Shown here in pieces: positions 44,830 through 55,802 of a DNA stretch of 64,000 bases (position 1 is its first letter; the number at the start of each line of letters is the position of its first letter). Both the position numbers and the translations under genes were made by a program. Under the pieces are notes generated by a model. It was not told the origin of the DNA and ran no database searches. It saw only the letters and a list, made by a program, of their open reading frames with translations. This DNA is from Cercophora sp. LCS_1 (Eukaryota > Ascomycota > Sordariomycetes > Sordariales > Lasiosphaeriaceae). The stretch spans positions 310,001 through 374,000 of the forward strand of contig JAPZLL010000018.1 of the NCBI GenBank assembly GCA_036250225.1, given 5' to 3'.

Positions 44830-45075
44830 ACCCCTTGTTTGTTTTGATACACCGCGCCTATAAACAACCCTGGCCTTCGGCAACGTCACTAAAGCCAGTT
44901 ATTGTTACATTTTGGCCTCTACCCCTTCCAAAAAGGCATTGGTAGTTGATAAATTGAGGTATTTAGAATTTTAAATATGCATTCAATTTTAAAGTGTAGT
45001 GGAAGCCGCATTCCAAAGGCACACAGAGAGACATGAGCTAGGGTTATGTGTGAAAGTGGTGTACCAGAAACAGAA
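44830..45075 (-). repeat. Right inverted-repeat arm
   Basis: Reverse complement of the left arm with about 75-80 percent apparent identity over aligned stretches (estimated by eye). The ends nearest the interior finish at GTATCAAAACAAAC (minus strand). Confidence 0.75.
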
Positions 45076-45085
45076 ATATCCGCCA

Positions 45086-45480
45086 AGGCCCCATTCGCAC
45101 GGAATATTATCTCCGTCTCGGGCAGTGGCCAAGCGCATTCGCATCCAGATGGCCAAAGACCTGGGGCTAAGGCGCTGGGGTCAAGGCCATCGTCTTCTTT
45201 GTCCTCGGGCAGTAGCCAAACACATTCGCATCTAGAAGGCCAAGGCGCTGGAGTCAAGGCTGTGTCTTTGTCCTCGAAGTTGGAGAGCGGCAGAGGCGCC
45301 AGTGAGGCTACCCACCAAAGTTCTATTAGCACGAAATATCAGCCCCTCCGTCTCGGGCAGTGGTCAAGCACATTCGCATCCAGATGGCCAAAAGGCCGCC
45401 GTCTTCTTCGTCCTCGGGGTTGGAGAGCGGTAGAGGCACCAGCAAGGCTACCCACCAGAGCTCTGTTCACACGAAGCACC
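45086..45480 (+). repeat. Imperfect tandem repeat, about 140 bases per unit
   Basis: The block CTCGGGCAGTGGCCAAGCGC with following CATTCGCATCCAGATGGCCA occurs near 45116, 45204 (shortened) and 45352. A second block TTGGAGAGCGGCAGAGGCGC plus GAGGCTACCCACCA occurs near 45280 and 45419. Units differ mainly by transitions. The patch lies between the right arm of the element and the 3' end of the coiled-coil gene. Confidence 0.7.
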
Positions 45481-45482
45481 GG

Positions 45483-48016
45483 TCACAGATCTCCGCCATC
45501 GTATAGCCCCATCGTAGCATTTCGAAGCAACCCAGCCAAATCGTCCGCTCGAAGAATTCGTCCCAGCGCCTGCCCGACAGAGAGTCGGCCTTTGGAATCG
45601 GGAAGAACACGGTCGAGCATGCGAACGGCGCTACACAGATATGGGAACACATCGGGGGAGAGCACGGCATCAAATTACTCAGCTTCAGTCCATGTAGCTA
45701 GGATACAGTCCCGCAGCCACTCGAGCTTGACGTTCCACTCATCGTCGTGGATATTGGGAATCACCACGACTTCGTTAGACGGCCCTTGGATGTGATCGGC
45801 GCCCGGGCCCATAACCGCTCGTGCTCGATCAGCCATCCGAAGCGTGCGCTCTTCCAGGTTTCCCGACATGATGCCCGAAAGCACGATCGATGGGCAAAGT
45901 GACTCGACATGCCCAACGAACCGGTCGATGCCCTCTTGTAGAGTGCCAGGCCACCGGGCGTTCATGATCTTCAGAGCCTGGCATACGCCAACACCGCATT
46001 GGAAGCTGTACGGCTGCGGCTCGTCAGTTGACACGACCTCCTCGATCACGCGAATCACGGTTGCTGTCATGAGCTGGGCCATGGTAGGCTGCATCCGGGA
46101 GGAGACGGTGAGCAGCCGCCCAAGCTCATACAGACACCGGAGTGTCTCTGCTGGTTGCTCCTCCCAGAGGCCGGAGACGAAACCAAGGTATACGTCGGTC
46201 ATGGCCCATGTGGGGCAACCTTGAGGCAAGACCGGCGCAACGGGATCGCAATGCCAAGTCCAAGGCTCGAGAGAAACCCAAGGGGCATCATTTTCACCCA
46301 TGGTGACATTGGTCGGTCGGCTCGAGTTATCGACGAGAGCGTCCAGGAACGGCCGCCAGATCTCGATGCCGTTAAAGGCGATATCGGGAAAGGACCCGTT
46401 GGACACAATTTGATTGGCCAGTGTCAGCGCAAGCTCATCAGATTGTTGCCGGGCATCAGCAAACGACGCTTTCGACGCCTTGAGCTGCCTCTGATGGGTG
46501 TCCTCGTCAGTTTGGGCGCTCCGTTGGGCCTCTTGAACCTGCTTCGCAAGCTTCTCATTGTTCAACACAAGGTCATTGATGCGCCGAGTCACGACCAGCA
46601 GCAGCTGGTTGACCTTCTCGGTCTCTGTGGTCAAGTTTGAGATTTCGTTGACACGAGACGCAATGGTCTTGTTCAAATCACTGATTTGTTCATCTCGGGG
46701 AGATATGTCCCCGTTCAGCGTGTCCACTGTCTGATTTTGATCAGCGAGCCGCTTATTGAGGCGACGAACCTGTTCATCCCAGAATTCAACATCAGAACGC
46801 AGTCGGGTCAAGGCCTGTTCCTGGTCCGCATTGTGTGCTTCCAGTTCCTTGACCCTCTCGCTTCGGCCAACGGCCTCGGAAGCCATCGTCTCAATGCAGC
46901 GACCCGGGCGAAGACATCAGCTTCGATGCCCTCGATCTTTGTTTTGTGGGCATCGACCTCCTGTCGAAGCCCAGCGACCGTTGCATCACGAGCAACGACG
47001 GTGGCCTTCAACTCAGCAAGCTGCCGTCGCAGTTGGTTGGCCACTTCTTCATGTTCGCGAGCGGCTGCGGCCCTGGCCCGAAGCTCGCAGCCCTTGGAAC
47101 GGTTTGTGCTGGTGAGCTCGTCCACCGTCTTGGTCAGGGACACAACCTCAGCCCGCAGCTGATTGACGACAGCGTCCCGGGCCTTCAAATCGGCTCTCAA
47201 CTGGTTCTGCCTAGCAGCTGTGTCGAGCCGAGAGTTTTCGCTTCGAAGACGGGTGATCTCACTCGTGTCTGCTTGGACTTGCGCATCGTGATCCCTGACA
47301 TCCTGCTCGAGGGACCTGATTGTCTTTCCCATTTCCACGACCTGATTCGTGAGGTTCGAGACGCTGGACTGCAGGCCGCCGTTGTCTTGCTGGAGCTGGC
47401 TTGAAGCCAAAGCTTTGGCCTTGAGCTCATTGTTCTGGTGTTGGAGCTTGTCCCGCTTTGCGCGGAGACGAGTCGCCACCCTGTCATACTCGCCAGATTG
47501 GGAACTCCTTTCCTTTTTGAGTCTTTTCAATGCGCGGCAATAGCGCTTGTTCTGCGCGTGGGCTGCCTCGAACGCCTGGTTTTCACCTTCGGGGTCGTTC
47601 CGCCTGTTTTCTAGGGCCCAGCGCAGGTATGGCTGTATGCGAACGTATCTTTTCACCAGGTCAATGACCGGCAAGACCGTTGACACGGGAATTTCTTTCA
47701 GGACGCTATCTGACACATCTTTCAGGATGGCTTCCATCTGTAGCGACCTGCTTTGCAACTCTTTGACGCTGTGTTGGAGCTCGTTTTGATGGCTTGCTAC
47801 TGTATGCTGCAAGGCTCGCACCTTGACAAACAGTTTGTCAGCTTTGTCCTGATTTTCAAGACATCCCGCTCGCCCGGTCTGGGACTTGAAGCTCGCGGCT
47901 TTCCACACTCCGGAGAGCTTGTTGATCTGGTGCTGGGCGTCATCCACTGTTTTGTGGATACGCTGTCCTTGTGCTCGGCCTGTGAGAATGGTTTGGATCT
48001 TGTCGCCGGGCGCCAT
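45483..48016 (-). pseudogene. Coiled-coil protein gene with frameshift and premature stop
   Basis: From ATG 48016 (MAPGDKIQTILTGRAQGQR) the frame encodes about 375 residues of helical N-terminus and long coiled coil (heptads through LKAKALASSQLQQDNGG and VAGLRQEVDAHKTKIEG). Near 46880 the coiled coil continues in another frame (RVKELEAHNADQEQALT) without room for an intron, so a one-base shift is inferred. The second part runs through a globular C-terminal region (WRPFLDALVDNSSRPTNV, TLRCLYELGRLLTVS) to a TAA at 45675. In the same frame after the TAA the sequence stays protein-like (FDAVLSPDVFPYLCSAVRML) to 45483, so TAA may be a mutated CAA. Intact length would be near 840 residues. No known domain beyond the coiled coil; a structural or scaffolding role is a guess. 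Confidence 0.55.
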
Positions 48017-49110
48017 GATGCTGTGTTGTTGTTTTCGCAGTCCATTCAGACTCAGGTCACGAGCGACTACCGGCAATCCATGTCCCAAAACATTGCCCCT
48101 CGTCGGATCCAGGGTTGGCAAGCACATCTCCCAAGCACAGGACTCGCGGCTACATGTGGAAGGAGCCCGCCCACCAATCCGGACATTGACGGAACGGGCG
48201 TACCCAGCGCGTTTGCGCCCTTTGTGGCGTTGTCGGAACGGGTCGAGGTTTGGAAGCTGTGCATTAGTTGCTCGTTCCCTCGCACAGGACGACTCGGGGA
48301 TGGGACGGTCGATTGGAAGGAATAGACTATAAGAGAGCTGAAGGGTTTCGGGCTTCGGGCGCTCGTGCTGGCTACCTCGACAAGATGATGACCTCCGGCT
48401 TGCCAACAAAGGCGATTTGTGGCAGGGTGGGGCCTCCGCTCTAGACCAAGGCGCTTGACATCGGTTCGTCCGATGCTCTGCTTGGAAGGAGCCAATGTCA
48501 CAATCACTGACCTGGCACAACAACATTGGAACAGGGACATTATTTGAGGAGGGTATCCAGTACCTAATTTGGGAATCATTGAAAATGCATTGTGCCCCGA
48601 CAACCCCGGACAGTTTGAAGCCAGCCAGAATTTTTGCCAATTCCGACATTAGTCAGTTTACTGTGCCCTCGATCGCCTGCCCGACGTCAAATTGGAAGGT
48701 GTGAACCTGGATGCCTGCCACAAGCAGTCACACTCCGGCGCGCTCGTGCAAGCATGTGTGTGATGGCGATGTTGATGGCAGCGGTAACGGCGATGGCGGT
48801 GCCTGCAAAAAGTTCTGGGAGAAAAAAGGTTGTTGAATGTATCGATCGCTGGCTGGCTGGCTGACACGGAGTCTGTCGAAGGTGATGGCTTTTTGCAAGA
48901 ACAAGCCTTGTCATCGCCAACTGCCTCAGTTGGCCACATAACTAACATCCCTTCCTCCAACCGAACAGCAAGCTCGTAGGAGAGCCCAACAGCTTGGTTC
49001 TCAGGAGAGCAGCGGCAAAGAACTGAAAGATCGCGGTTCGTGGAACCAAGTTCGTTTGAACCAGGCTCGGAAGAACGGCGAGTTTTGTCTGTCGACGTGT
49101 TTGATTCAGC
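48017..49110. other. Upstream of the coiled-coil gene, nothing assigned
   Basis: Minus-strand frames extend upstream of the coiled-coil start but lack domain or helical character. A plus-strand 42-codon frame at 48711 ends in a short Cys-containing tail but has no other support. Confidence 0.35.
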
Positions 49111-49260
49111 CTATGTCTCAGTCGCCTTGGTGAAATCCATACCTTTCTCGAGCCGTCTCCTACGATTCTTCTGAACACAGCTCCATATCATGAAGCATGC
49201 TGGTGGAAGTCCCACAACGAGGGCGAACAAAGATATGAGGGCTTCAAGCGTCATCTCCAT
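49111..49260 (-). CDS. Small single-pass membrane protein
   Basis: A 49-residue frame starting MEMTLEALISLFALVVGLPP with a clear membrane helix, followed by a short Cys-Trp segment and a basic cytoplasmic tail (NRRRRLEKGMDF). The positive-inside pattern fits an outside N-terminus. The frame also extends 13 codons upstream. Very short membrane frames of this kind recur in ascomycete genomes, but the function is unknown and a chance frame cannot be ruled out. Confidence 0.4.
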   Translation of the reverse strand: MEMTLEALISLFALVVGLPPACFMIWSCVQKNRRRRLEKGMDFTKATET

Positions 49261-50071
49261 TCTCAATCCTAGCAGTGTGTGTAGGAATGCGAGCAACATC
49301 TCAAGAGCACCTCAATAACGGGGCATTATTTAAGGCCTCGCAGAGCATCGTTAACTTGGGAGGACCGGCATTTCTCGTCCGAGCTCCAGTGAGGCCAGGG
49401 ACATGAAAGTTGACAGTAAGGCCGTGAGGCTATTCAAGATAAGAATTCATCATTGCGTTGGGCAGGTCGCTGTGAGGCCATGTGGCCACAGGCCGGGAGA
49501 ATATTTTGTGGTGGTGTGGCCCGCAAAGATATGCTGCTTCGTGGCCGCAGCGGAAAGGTTGTGTTCAATCTAGTTGCCGTCTGTGCCGTCTGGTGTCTTG
49601 TCGGCGAATCTGGGTCGTCAAAGTCGGGGATATCACAATGCGCTCGGTGTGAGGCCAATCCCCTTCATTGGCGGGTGTCCCGCCTCACTTCCGGAGTTGG
49701 CCTCACAGGTTTGCCCTCGCGGGCCACTGCGCTTCACGTGTGCAGGTGGATTCCGTCGGAGCGAAAATGCGCCGTGAGGCCACTGAGGCTGCATGTCTTG
49801 GCCCGCAGCCTGACCGAGACCAACGAACTGCGACTGAGGCTTTAAAGCCGGCAAAGCCCGCCGTCTCCACGGTTGCAAACTTTTCTCCGTCAATCAACAC
49901 CGAAGTCATTGCTGGCTTCGGGCTGTCGGCTCGCGCCGAATAGTTCACCAGTCTTTCGACAGGTAAGTGCTCATTCGGAGACGAAGATGTTTCCCACTAA
50001 TCATGCTGGTAGTGCCCATTCTTTTCTTCCCCTTTTGCGGGATTTAGGGGACTCCTGAGAGGGAGGACTGA
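49261..50071. other. Upstream region of the zinc-finger gene
   Basis: It contains a good donor GTAAGT near 49962 and an acceptor-like CTGGTAG near 50011. These could bound a 5' leader intron of the downstream C2H2 gene or join to an unseen first exon. Confidence 0.35.
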
Positions 50072-50831
50072 TATTGTCCTCCCTCCCCCCCAATCTCGGC
50101 GCGATGGAGCAGTGATCAAGTACTCGATGGCGTTGGAGGCCTATGGAGAAGCCAGGCCGAAACCCATGGTTTGGGGCCCGTGGAAAGTAGTCCTGATTCC
50201 CAAGGGCTCTCCACGTCGTCGAACTTCGAACACTGGGTGGCGGGTGGTGTTGAGACCTTTCCGATACAGACCTTGAGGCAGGGGCATGAGTATGGGCATC
50301 ACAACACTCTTCGTGTGGAGGAGGAGATTGTTGGTTGGGAGGCGCCCAGTTATCCGATCTCGGCCTATCTCGCAAACGGGCTGCAGAAAGTGGGAGTTGA
50401 TTCGACCAACCCATTGGACGGTGCAGATCCTGGTGGTTCTGCATCTGCCGGCGCGTTGGTTGACGTCGTCCCTCTTTTCGGCGATGATGTCCCGACCGTG
50501 GAATCTCATGCTCTTGTTTCAATCTTGACGCCGGAAGGGTCTGGATCTTCATCGACGGATGTCAGGTGGGTATTTCGGAGCTTCTCCATTTGAAAAGTGA
50601 ATACTTGATCTAACATGACTCATACTGGTCAGGGCCAGGAGTAGTCTCTCGCGACGCTATGCTTGTGCAGAATCCGGGTGCAAGCAAGCGTTCATCTCGA
50701 AAAGAGATGCCCAGAGACATGCCAACGCGGTGCACCGGAAGCAGCGGGTCGGGCGCCCAAGGTGCCAGAAGCTGTTATCTACCCGGTCCGACAACCTGAA
50801 GCGGCATCTGAACAAGTTCTGCAATGGATGA
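50072..50831 (+). CDS. C2H2 zinc-finger protein, 5' end unresolved
   Basis: The coding frame ends with an exon to 50565, a 67-base intron (GTGGGT...GATCTAACATG...GGTCAG) and a last exon 50633-50831. That last exon encodes RRYACAESGCKQAFISKRDA then QRHANAVH, a C-x4-C-x12-H-x4-H finger. A second, shortened finger-like unit (RCQKLLSTRSDNLKRHLNKF, ending in Cys) follows. The upstream 130 residues are acidic and Ser/Pro-rich, as in fungal transcription factors. The frame is open back to 50072 but has no ATG, so a further exon or a lost start must lie upstream. It is probably a nuclear DNA-binding regulator of unknown target. Confidence 0.6.
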
Positions 50832-51659
50832 GTGGTAGGCTGCCGCGACGAAGGTCCGCATCGATGAGGGGTTGGGTTTCATTCAAGCTAAAGAACGTTG
50901 GGCTTGGTTTCTTTAGTTTCCTACGCGTCAGGTTTTGTCACGTTGAGAAGAAAGTCGTTTCCTCCAGCGGGAAGGTTTCGTGAAGGCAGTCGGCGACGGC
51001 AGCCTGCAACGCAATCGACGCGAGGCCCCAACCACACTGTCATGTGGAAAGCAGAAGTACGGATATAGACAAGGAATATATTTTCATTCCTCCCTCATGC
51101 AGATTAGATCGTGAAGCCGTCTGCTATGGTGGACACGCAATCATCGATGTCTTGTCCAGGGAACCCTTTCAACCCTTCAAGCCAGATAAATATTCACGGG
51201 TATTGGAACACGTTCTGTCGGCAGGCGCCCGGAATAGCCTATGTTGCCTGTATACGTGTTAGCCATCGTCAGACGACTGCAGGAGCCCGATCCCGAAACT
51301 CCAAGTCTCCCTCATCCCATCGTGATCACCAAGCTGCCGAAAATGATACCTCGGGTACCGCTCAAATGGATTCTTGCTGCGAGGGCCGAGCTGAAAGCAT
51401 TAAAACATAAACATGCTACTCAGTCCACGAGGATTCTTTTGGCTTGAGTGTGAGTAAACACCATAGAGTACGATTTGCAACGGAAAGCGTTGCGTCCAGT
51501 CCTCGAATGGATTGTGATCTACCCCAACGCCTCTGTATCTGATATCTTCCCACCGGTCTTGATAACCCTCTAGACACCTATAACAAAGCAAAAATCAGGG
51601 GAATATTTTATCACCAGCCTCCGCCGCTATATGCAAAGCTGCCGCCCATCATGAAACCA
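50832..51659. other. Intergenic stretch with a decayed frame pair
   Basis: Between 51044 and 51447 two overlapping plus frames (RLDREAVCYGGHAIIDVL; then RRLQEPDPETPSLPHPIV and LKWILAARAELKALKHKH) look protein-like but join only through a frame change. There is no domain. This is possibly a small pseudogene. Confidence 0.3.
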
Positions 51660-52865
51660 CTATTTCCCCTCCAGTTCGGCCTGGGCAAGCAGCCTCTGCC
51701 GCCAGCTGTTGCAGACCTCTTCGAACCCGCCCACCACCTCGCCACATACGTGCGCACACTCCCGGTTCTTTAACCTCTCTCCCCAGTTCCCTTTATCCAA
51801 CCACCTCTCGCCCTCCTCGCGCAGTTCCTCGTCCCGCCGCATCTCCGAAACCAAATCTTTGGCGCTCTTTAGCCGACGCGTGGCCGTTGTCGTGGTCTGG
51901 CGTGACATGTGTAGTGTGTCAGAAAGGTAGTTGAGTGTCTGTACGAGGTCCGAGGTGATGGTGTGGAGAGATGTGAGCGAGTTGAAGGCGCTGGTCGAGG
52001 GGCGAGGCATGAGCTCGGAGAGAGAGACGAGCATGGGGAGGAGGGTGTCGATCGTTTCCGGTTCTGGGGGTGCAACGAGCGGGGACAGCAACGGGAAGCT
52101 GAGGCTGTGAAGCTGTCGTGTCTGGTGGGAGAGATGGGTTGTGAGAGCGGAATGAGCGGTTATTAGCCTAGATTTGTTAGCGTTGTCGACCACACAGGCA
52201 GAGGAGCAATACCTTGATGCGCCACCCTCGACGCCCGACTGTGACCCCAGATCGCGAAGGCCTTCGGTGACTCGCTTGACGGCGCCATCGGAAGGCGAGT
52301 TCTCAGTACCTCTCCGCGCCAGCGACTCGACCTCGTCAATCTTTTCCACCAGCTTGGGCGGCATGCCGGGCGACTCAAGGTCCGTCTCCGAGCCGTACTC
52401 GCTCCCATCGTATTCGCTCGCTCGCCGACGGTGCCCAAACCCAAAGCGCGGACCTGGCGATGGCAAGCTCAAACTTGCGCGCCCGGATTGCCGCACGGGA
52501 GGGCTTTCAACGTCGACTCCGCTGTCCCGCACACCTTCACTCGTCGTCTGTTTGTCCTCCTCTTCCAGCTCAAAGCTGATGTCAGGCGCCCCGCCATCAG
52601 CCCCCTCATAGTATTCGTCATCCGAGAAAGCGCCGGCCAGCTCGTCGGCCAAATTCCCCAGCCCGCCGCTATCGCCCATTCCGCCGCTACTAAAGATGCC
52701 AATGTCCATCGTATCCGAGTTGTTGAAGCTGTGACGCAGCGGCGTGGAGGGGTCGTGGAACGAGGACTTGGACTGTCGTCGTTCGTCTTGCGGGGAGTAG
52801 GACACAGATTGGAAGTCGAGAGAAGGGTGCGGCGAGTGCCGCGGCGTCTGCGGGAAGGCAGACAT
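51660..52865 (-). CDS. Conserved-looking fungal protein with helical C-terminus
   Basis: Two exons (52865-52213, 52167-51660) give 386 residues. The 45-base intron (GTATTG...GCTAAC...CTAG) is in frame and contains no stop, so an unspliced reading would add 15 residues. The N-terminal half is disordered, Ser/Pro-rich and acidic (AGAFSDDEYYEGADGG). The C-terminal half is a compact helical region starting LVEKIDEVESLARRGTENSP, passing VTEGLRDLGSQ and LSDTLHMSRQTTTTATRRL and ending WRQRLLAQAELEGK. I recall similar proteins in many filamentous ascomycetes but cannot name a function. It is probably a soluble, helical-bundle protein with a regulatory tail. Divergent from naa20. Confidence 0.75.
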   Translation of the reverse strand: MSAFPQTPRHSPHPSLDFQSVSYSPQDERRQSKSSFHDPSTPLRHSFNNSDTMDIGIFSSGGMGDSGGLGNLADELAGAFSDDEYYEGADGGAPDISFELEEEDKQTTSEGVRDSGVDVESPPVRQSGRASLSLPSPGPRFGFGHRRRASEYDGSEYGSETDLESPGMPPKLVEKIDEVESLARRGTENSPSDGAVKRVTEGLRDLGSQSGVEGGASRYCSSACVVDNANKSRLITAHSALTTHLSHQTRQLHSLSFPLLSPLVAPPEPETIDTLLPMLVSLSELMPRPSTSAFNSLTSLHTITSDLVQTLNYLSDTLHMSRQTTTTATRRLKSAKDLVSEMRRDEELREEGERWLDKGNWGERLKNRECAHVCGEVVGGFEEVCNSWRQRLLAQAELEGK

Positions 52866-53844
52866 TGTGGCGGGAGGGGTCGCGCTTGCGGCCGAAGTGA
52901 CGCGGTGGTGTTCGCGGGCGCCGTTAGAGTTTGGCTCGGTGGAAGTGTCGGATCGGTCGCGGGCGCCTCACGGTTGTGCGGTCGTGGAGGAGGGTGGTTT
53001 GGTGGGGAGTCGGGATGCGATGCTGGTTTGGATCGGTTTTGTTTTCTGTGGACGCGTGCGGTTGCTGGCGTGGTTACGGTTTGGGCAGGGATATCCTCGA
53101 GGAGACGAGTGACGAGGATGGCGGGTCTATATCAGAAGAACCGGTCTATACCAGCACCGTGCCATTCGGCGGTGGCGGTCTATGATTAAGTGGATTCGCC
53201 TCAAACGCTGGCCGCAGGCTCTGAATCGCGACGCTCTGTTAGATACAATCAACGAGCAATTGTCCTCGAGGTTGGAGTTGGGCTGCATGCACTTAATTCC
53301 ACTCGGGTAATTTTTGGCCATCGCGACGGCGACGGGAGGGGACGTGGCACTGTGGCGTGTGATGGCCGGGATCTGGTCTCGGCGGCAGCCAGGTACGGTA
53401 CCTGATGCATAACAGGGGCTCGGACAGCGGACGCTCACCCTTGTTAGAGCATAGGTACCCTGCTCTTCCACATGCTTCATCACCTGGCAATCTCTTTCCT
53501 CAACCAAGAAAACAAGCAACTGTTGACTTTCAGGTCATCAATGTCCCTTCGCTTCAAATCCCAAGATCCCGATGCCTTTGTCCAAGTTTCAGAAACCCGC
53601 GTCCGGTTTGCAAGCCCGTGCCCTGATGCGTCAGGGGAAGGTGGGGTTCATGCGACCCAAAGTCAACGGCAGCGAAAACCCAAGCCCCTAACAAATTACG
53701 CGCAAAACCATCCGAGAGTCTGATAGTGCCATCATCGCCGTGGAACCTCACAATTTATGTTGCGCCCGGACATTCCAGCGCAGCGGTAACGAGTACGCCT
53801 CATTGTAGAGCAACACATTGTTAGTCCCCTCCTTCAGAAGAAAG
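52866..53844. promoter_or_regulatory. Divergent promoter region (386-residue protein / NatB subunit)
   Basis: Shared upstream DNA of two head-to-head genes, just under 1 kb. Two GGTACGGTACC/TAGGTACCC-like partial palindromes occur near 53392 and 53453. No specific factor site assigned. Confidence 0.35.
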
Positions 53845-54461
53845 ATGGCCAACTTTCGGCGATTCCGACCAGACGACCTCAACAAGTTCTCAAAATGCAA
53901 TCTCGACCCCTTGACCGAGACATATGAGCTGGGCTTTTACCTTCAGTACTATGCCAAATGGCCCTCACTCTTCCAGGTCGCGGAGGACCAAGACGGCAAC
54001 ATCATAGGCTACAGTGCGTTCCCCATCCATCAACAAAGCAGTTGCTAACTCCCGCAGTCATGGGCAAACTGGAGTCATCGCCAGATTACTTCAAATCCTC
54101 ACCGCACTACCTCCCTTGGCACGCCCACATCACAGCTGTGACGGTAGCACCGGAGGCACGGCGCCTCGGGATAGGAAAGCTCTTGACTGAACAGCTCGAG
54201 GCGGCCGCAGATGCACATGACGCCTACTTTGTGGACCTGTTTGTGCGCAAAACCAATTACAAGGCCATCACCTTCTACAAGAGTATGGGGTATAGCGTCT
54301 ACCGGGTTGTCAAGGCTTACTACGGTGATCACTCGAGCGACCCAAGCCAATCGAGCGAAGATGCCTACGATATGCGGAAACCGATGAAGAGGGATGTCGA
54401 TTTGAAGCACATTCGGTCTGATGGAGAGAAACATGAGGTCAATCCTGAAGACGTCTGGTAG
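53845..54461 (+). CDS. naa20: NatB N-terminal acetyltransferase catalytic subunit
   Basis: Two exons (53845-54013, 54058-54461; 44-base intron GTGCGT...TTGCTAACTCCCGCAG) give 190 residues. The start MANFRRFRPDDLNKFSKCNL and the block DPLTETYELGFYLQYYAKWP are diagnostic of Naa20/Nat3 (Ard1 relatives differ here). The GNAT fold follows, with the acetyl-CoA loop EARRLGIGKLL (RxxGxG/A) and the C-terminal YKSMGYSVYRVVKAYY. With the Mdm20/Naa25 partner, NatB acetylates nascent proteins that begin Met-Asp, Met-Glu, Met-Asn or Met-Gln at the ribosome. Length and motifs are normal for the family. This is a housekeeping gene, which marks the edge of the accessory region. Confidence 0.93.
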
Positions 54462-54778
54462 GGCGAAGACCCAACTAGGGAATACGATGTCTATCCCTTA
54501 CGTTTGCCCCCAAATCCGGCGGAAGTCGAAAAGATGGTGGTTATCGAGGTCAAGAAGGAGAGGCGCGCCGGTCGGAGGAACATGCTTCCTTGGAGTGCCT
54601 TGACTGAGGGTTAGCAGCAAATGCACCTGGGTCAACGAGTGGCCCATGTAAGACCATGAACTAGAGCATTTGGTCACTGGCTAGAGCGCCGCGGGGCGTT
54701 GAAACACATTTATACAGGAAAGCTGTCCCGGCGCATCAGCAACACATAAATACATCAATTCCCTGATACAGTTAATCC

Positions 54779-55802
54779 TCAGTGTGGGACGCCGCTCCGG
54801 CTAGGTACATATGGATGTCCCGCACTCAACCCTCCATCCACCGCCCATGCCTGTCCATTGACGTAGCTGCTCTCGTCACTCCCGAGAAACAAGGCCACTC
54901 TCGCAATCTCATCGGCATGGCCACCCCTCTTCAAGGGGTTCAATTGCCCGATCTTTCCCGTCGTCCCCCTTGCTCTAGCCCCCTCAAACACTGGCGCCGT
55001 CATCCCAGTCTCAATCAGGCCTGGGCAGAGCGCGTTCACTCTGACCCCAGTGCCCGTCAACTGGAAGGCGATCGTCTGCACCAGATTCACAACCGCCGCC
55101 TTGGACGCCGAGTACGCGGTGCTCCCAGCATTCGACCTTAGCCCAGCCACCGAAGCCGTGGCAATAATACTGCCTCCGGGCTTGGGCTTCTCGGCCGAAG
55201 TCTTTTGCATGGCCGGAGCGGCGTGCTTAGCAGCCAGATACGGTCTACACAATCAGCATATCCTCTTCACATCCAGGCAAGGAAACGTACCCAAGCGTAT
55301 TCACCCTAAACGTCTCCATGATCTCATCCGGCTCATTCTCGGTAAAGATGGCCATGGGTCCGATGATACCCGCGTTCGCAAAGAACACATCCAGCCGCCC
55401 GTAACGGGTCAACGCGTCGTTGATGACATCCTTGATTGCCTTTTCATCGGCAGCATCAAACTGGCGGGGATGCACGGCGACGTTGGGATAAAGGGCGGTG
55501 ATTTCCTTGGCGTGCGAAGCGAGGTTGGAGTCGTCAAAGTCGCAAATGTAAACGGCCTTGGCACCCGAGGCGGCGAACTGATGGGCTGTGGCGCGGCCGA
55601 TGCCGAGGATGGAGTTTGCACCTGTATTGTGTGAGCATTGGGCTGGTTAAAGGGGTTAGGTGCAAGTACCGGTGATGATGACGACTTTGTTGGCTGCTCT
55701 CGGGGCGTTGGAGTCGGCGGCGATTTTGACGATTGGGGGAAGGGAGGCGGGGCTCAACTGGGCCCCGATGGCCTTGACGCGTTCAGATGGGTTGGAGGGC
55801 AT
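54779..55802 (-). CDS. Short-chain dehydrogenase/reductase (SDR)
   Basis: Three exons (55802-55670, 55621-55291, 55244-54779; introns 48 and 46 bases) give 309 residues. Classical SDR landmarks are the cofactor loop TGANSILGIG split by the first intron, the Asp after the second strand (ICDFDD, favouring NAD), FFANAGIIGP, the catalytic Ser in IIATASVAG, YSASK and the PG motif in ALCPGLIETGM. The N-terminal 30 residues before the first strand are longer than in minimal SDRs. It is a cytosolic NAD(P)-dependent oxidoreductase; the substrate is unknown, and it resembles 3-oxoacyl-reductase-like fungal SDRs. Head-to-head with the HET gene. Confidence 0.88.

Larger units (their letters stand above)
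42560..45075 (+). mobile_element. Putative inverted-repeat-bounded element, 2.5 kb
   Basis: Two diverged, about 250-270-base arms in inverted orientation enclose roughly 2.0 kb holding a single, interrupted gene on the plus strand. The layout resembles a DNA element with long terminal inverted repeats, or a segment trapped between two copies of a short inverted repeat family. No transposase motif (DDE, helicase/Rep) was found in the interior, and target-site duplications could not be fixed because the outer ends are diverged. The transition-biased differences between arms fit repeat-induced point mutation. Confidence 0.5.

Noticed and set aside
48711..48839. Short plus frame ending in a Cys-containing tail that looks like a small secreted peptide
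   Set aside because: No signal peptide and no homologous pattern; too short to support.
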